A stretch of DNA of 64,000 nt from Terrimonas_A sp036262095. GTDB taxonomy: Bacteria; Bacteroidota; Bacteroidia; Chitinophagales; Chitinophagaceae. The DNA is taken from assembly GCA_036262095.1 (NCBI GenBank), contig DATAJQ010000054.1:26220-90219 (forward strand). The letters run 5' to 3'. The notes under the pieces are model-generated. The model did not search any database. It was not told the origin of the DNA and saw only the letters and a program-made list of their open reading frames with translations. A program made the translations under genes and the position numbers. Positions 61,726 through 64,000 of this stretch are shown here, in pieces. Positions within the stretch are counted from its first letter, which is position 1. Each line of letters begins with the position of its first letter.

Positions 61726-62340
61726 TTAAGCAAACACTTCATATACCGGGCTAAACAAATAAATCTTTCCTGTACTAACTTCCACACAGCGGAACCGTTT
61801 TCTTAATCTTTCTTTTTTCTGGAACACACGGCCATCGGCGGTGCGGAACAAAGCGTCAGCCGGCAGTTCTTCCACCAGGCGGCGATGTTGGGCCCCTTCA
61901 TCATAGCGGCGTAATACACGGAGCAATCCGTCTTCAGCACAGGTGCTGGCCGCAGGGTTGCGGAGGGAACGCAACAATTCCTGTTCTATATCATCAGGAA
62001 AAATCTTATGCTGGAGAAACTGGGCCAGTAAAGATGCATACACGCTCTTCCATTCCTTCCCGTGCGAATACACTCCGTTGCCATACTGCTCATAAGTGAG
62101 CAAATGGGCCAGTTCATGCAGCAGGGTGATCAGGAAAGAATATTTGTTCAGGTTGCCATTTACACTGATCCGGTGATTATCGAGGTGGGTGCGATGGCGA
62201 TAGTCGCCCAGTATGCTTTTTCTTTCCCTTGCTACAGTAAGATGCACTTTATGTTGCCGGAGATAAGTAAGCACAGCATCGTAAGTGCCGGGCGGTAAAT
62301 AATCCTGCAACTGTGCCATGGGCACTTCTTTCTTAGCCAT
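61726..62340 (-). CDS. SprT-like zinc metalloprotease-domain protein
   Basis: 204 residues. The zinc site HELAH (about residues 69-73) and a third His in YSHGKEW fit the SprT-like fold (HExxH...H). The C-terminal half lacks the usual zinc-ribbon cysteines; it has a basic segment FQKKERLRKRFRCVE instead. SprT-like enzymes include proteases acting on DNA-protein crosslinks (Spartan); whether this one does so is unknown. Its start overlaps the stop of the AtpI-like membrane gene by 8 bp, so it belongs to that operon. Confidence 0.87.
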   Translation of the reverse strand: MAKKEVPMAQLQDYLPPGTYDAVLTYLRQHKVHLTVARERKSILGDYRHRTHLDNHRISVNGNLNKYSFLITLLHELAHLLTYEQYGNGVYSHGKEWKSVYASLLAQFLQHKIFPDDIEQELLRSLRNPAASTCAEDGLLRVLRRYDEGAQHRRLVEELPADALFRTADGRVFQKKERLRKRFRCVEVSTGKIYLFSPVYEVFA

Positions 62341-62734
62341 TCGTGTTTTGCTTCAGTAAACGGCGAAGGGAGGACACTTCGAAAACAGTGTACAGGGCAT
62401 ACAGCGCCATGCAACCAAACAGGGCAGGCTTGTTCACATTCTTGCCGGTGACCATGATGTAGATAAATGCAGCGGCAGCCAGCACAAAAAATTTAATGAT
62501 AAAGCTACTGTAGATAGCCCTTACAAAAACATGGGGATTCTTTGCCTGAAAGCTTCGCTGGGTGAGCACAAAAGACAATAAGGAGACGCCAAATAAGAGC
62601 AGGTTGCCGGCGATCAGCACCTGGCTGTCGATTCCCTTTTCTGCCAGCAGGTTTTTACCTATTACAAAAAAAGCGCTTAGCATCACAAATGCCAGCATCA
62701 TCGGGCGAAGGGGTGCCCATTTACTTTGGTTCAT
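62333..62734 (-). CDS. Four-helix membrane protein next to AtpZ (AtpI-like)
   Basis: 133 residues with four transmembrane helices at about 10-28, 40-57, 70-90 and 103-119. Small membrane proteins of this kind lie beside AtpZ upstream of ATP synthase subunit a in other Bacteroidota, where they may help assemble the F0 ring. The ATP synthase genes themselves are not seen here. It overlaps AtpZ by 14 bp at its start and SprT by 8 bp at its end, implying translational coupling. Confidence 0.7.
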   Translation of the reverse strand: MNQSKWAPLRPMMLAFVMLSAFFVIGKNLLAEKGIDSQVLIAGNLLLFGVSLLSFVLTQRSFQAKNPHVFVRAIYSSFIIKFFVLAAAAFIYIMVTGKNVNKPALFGCMALYALYTVFEVSSLRRLLKQNTNG

Positions 62735-62954
62735 TCTTTTTGGTATTACCGGTTTCCCGTATCAGTTTATAAAAAATCCCAATAAGGACGAGCAAAGGTA
62801 ATACACAGGAGAATAATGGTAAGGTATGTAACCATTGATCTGCCTTGAGCCCTATGAACACGGCTATGCCAATGGACACCAGCATTTCGGTGCCCAACGC
62901 GGCATAACGGCGAAGAATGTTCTTTGGCTTACTGGAGGGCGAGTTTTTGTCCAT
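62721..62954 (-). CDS. atpZ: AtpZ/AtpI family protein
   Basis: 77 residues with two transmembrane helices (about 22-40 and 45-65), preceded by KPKNILRRYAALGTEMLVSI, typical of AtpZ. AtpZ/AtpI form a complex linked to Mg/Ca transport and ATP synthase assembly. Its first 26 bp overlap the end of the bactofilin gene in another frame; the ATG at 62954 is the only plausible start, so the overlap is real. Confidence 0.85.
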   Translation of the reverse strand: MDKNSPSSKPKNILRRYAALGTEMLVSIGIAVFIGLKADQWLHTLPLFSCVLPLLVLIGIFYKLIRETGNTKKNEPK

Positions 62955-63357
62955 TCAGGCTTACATTGCTGAGTTCGATTTTTTCAGCAGTTGCACCGCC
63001 CATATGACACTGACCATTGAATGTGGCTGAAGGCTCCACCTGCAGCTTGCCTGCATAAAGGTTACCGTTCACTACAGAATCCCCGCGCAGTTGCAGAAGG
63101 TCTTTAGCCTTTACATTGCCGGACACTTTACCGATAATGTCTGCCTGGTTGCCGGTGATATCCCCTTCCACTATCCCGTTGGCGCCTATTACCACTTTAG
63201 CTGAACTGGTAATATTACCGATGATAGTGCCATCAATGCGCAGATCGCTGTTGCTGCTGATATCTCCTTTGAGAGTGGTGCCGGCACCAATGAGCGTGGT
63301 GCCATTGCCAGTTGGTTTTTCAGTCTGCATGTCGGTTTTGTTTTTTGCGTTAAACAT
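62929..63357 (-). CDS. Bactofilin (polymer-forming cytoskeletal protein)
   Basis: 142 residues. A short disordered head leads to a right-handed beta-helix built of repeats such as TLIGAGTTLKGDISSNSDLR, IDGTIIGNITSSAKVVIGAN and GVVEGDITGNQADIIGKVSG. Bactofilins self-assemble into filaments and position cell-wall enzymes. It is flanked by the membrane protein at 63417-63812, which resembles the anchor part of a wall peptidase commonly found beside bactofilins. Confidence 0.93.
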   Translation of the reverse strand: MFNAKNKTDMQTEKPTGNGTTLIGAGTTLKGDISSNSDLRIDGTIIGNITSSAKVVIGANGIVEGDITGNQADIIGKVSGNVKAKDLLQLRGDSVVNGNLYAGKLQVEPSATFNGQCHMGGATAEKIELSNVSLNGQKLALQ

Positions 63358-63416
63358 AGATATTGATTTTTTATACGGAGCAAAACTGGTTTTTCTGTAC
63401 TTGTTTCACTGACACA

Positions 63417-63812
63417 TCAATCGTCCGACAACTCATCCTTGGGTACCTGCAATTGGGTAGTATCCAACACTGCCGCAGCATCCCCACTCAATACTTTCTT
63501 TATGTTCTCGATATATTTCGCCTGGTAACTTACAGCTTTTTCCAGAGAATCCACACGGTATTTCATCTGGCGATATTCCCGTCCCACTTTCAGATCATCG
63601 TAACCAGGGATATAGTATTTTAACGGCGTAAAAACAATCAATGCTACCGTTAGCCCGACCAATACAACAAAAATTGTGCTCAAACCGATATAAACACTGA
63701 GTCTGGACAATTTAAATGTGACCACTTCCTCATACGTATCATCGTTCATTACAACCAGCCTGTAGCGATTGCGGAGCCTTTGCAGTGTAGACTCAGCGTC
63801 CAGTTTTGCCAT
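63417..63812 (-). CDS. Membrane-anchored protein, N-terminal part of a bactofilin-linked M23 peptidase without the peptidase domain
   Basis: 131 residues. One transmembrane helix (about 37-60) is preceded by a cytoplasmic segment LQRLRNRYRLVVMNDDTYEE and followed by a short PLKYYIPGYDDL and a coiled coil (about 80-115). This is the usual N-terminal half of Bacteroidota M23 metallopeptidases encoded beside bactofilin; the M23 domain is missing and there is no room for it before the bactofilin gene. It may be a stand-alone scaffold or the remnant of a longer gene. A TACCTTTA box (seven of eight) lies upstream of ATG. Confidence 0.7.
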   Translation of the reverse strand: MAKLDAESTLQRLRNRYRLVVMNDDTYEEVVTFKLSRLSVYIGLSTIFVVLVGLTVALIVFTPLKYYIPGYDDLKVGREYRQMKYRVDSLEKAVSYQAKYIENIKKVLSGDAAAVLDTTQLQVPKDELSDD

Positions 63813-63956
63813 ATCTGAATTTTAAAAGAAGCTAAAGGTAAGGAATGAGCTTTATTTTTACCAGCCCCCGGCGACCTGCAGCTATAAAAAAAATTGGCCT
63901 ATTTTTATACTAAATTATCTGAATTTCAGTTATTAAGAATTCATCTTACTCCGATA

Positions 63957-64000
63957 ATGTTCTCGGCCAGATATATCACACTCACTGCTTTTTGGATCCT
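63957..64000 (+). CDS. Possible start of a plus-strand gene cut by the window edge
   Basis: ATG at 63957 followed by 14 open codons beginning MFSARYITLTAFWIL, which is like a signal-peptide or membrane start. It is too short to identify and has no clear promoter box, so this is a weak call. Confidence 0.3.
   Translation, partial: MFSARYITLTAFWI

Overview
The window reads as a chromosomal segment of a Bacteroidota bacterium, most likely family Chitinophagaceae. Evidence: a SusC/RagA transporter with an STN domain, a type IX secretion cargo protein, a FecR-like domain fused to a MacB-type permease, stand-alone LytTR regulators, a SatD/DUF3307 pair, HYC_CC_PP and putative-porin families, start codons without clear Shine-Dalgarno sequences, and many promoters with the Bacteroidota -7 box TAnnTTTG. 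I found no rRNA, tRNA, transposase, phage gene or CRISPR array.

Layout. 1-2208 (minus): a cut-off secreted protein, an FAD amine oxidase and a small membrane protein. 2390-8181 (plus): two outer-membrane barrels, a sensor-propeller lipoprotein and a START-domain protein; the second barrel carries a region that looks like a protein-kinase-like fold. 8218-9466: a MarR repressor with its own palindromic operator and a histone-H1-like/SWIB protein, separated by a region with a repeated 12-bp motif. 9544-12966: a two-enzyme galactan hydrolase (GH2 plus GH53). 13128-22387: small proteins, a divergent pair of membrane LuxR regulator and histidine kinase, a HAD phosphatase, LytTR regulator 1, a FecR/MacB fusion, and the SatD-DUF3307 operon with two dyad operators. 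22739-29888: an ECF sigma factor, an FG-GAP T9SS protein, an AraC regulator, a histone-deacetylase-like enzyme and an MscS channel. 29990-35457: a SusC transporter without SusD, a small secreted protein with two cysteines next to a MauE-type membrane protein, LytTR regulator 2, and a SET-domain methyltransferase. 35677-39811: an amidohydrolase lipoprotein followed by a class I glutamine amidotransferase, an ATP-grasp-like protein and a cupin, which I read as an uncharacterised ligase module. 39919-42183: Tex.

42267-55616 (minus) is a copper/heavy-metal resistance island: HYC_CC_PP protein, two secreted HMA proteins, a TlpA thioredoxin, an outer-membrane protein, an AraC regulator with an HMA-like sensor, a His/Met-rich outer-membrane protein, a TonB receptor whose start codon abuts a perfect 64-bp palindrome, and a CusA pump fused to its outer-membrane factor plus CusB. 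The parts suggest periplasmic metal capture by HMA proteins, sensing by the AraC/HMA protein, and export by the Cus pump.

55678-64000: a putative porin whose 5' end abuts an 11-copy 30-bp tandem repeat flanked by 21-bp inverted repeats, purine nucleoside phosphorylase, succinyl-CoA synthetase beta subunit, a GNAT acetyltransferase, a small barrel protein, a SprT-like protein, and an AtpI/AtpZ/bactofilin cell-envelope cluster. Most noteworthy are the amidotransferase/ATP-grasp module, the kinase-like segment in an outer-membrane barrel, the 64-bp palindrome, the tandem-repeat element, and a set of promoters so close to ATG that the transcripts should be leaderless.
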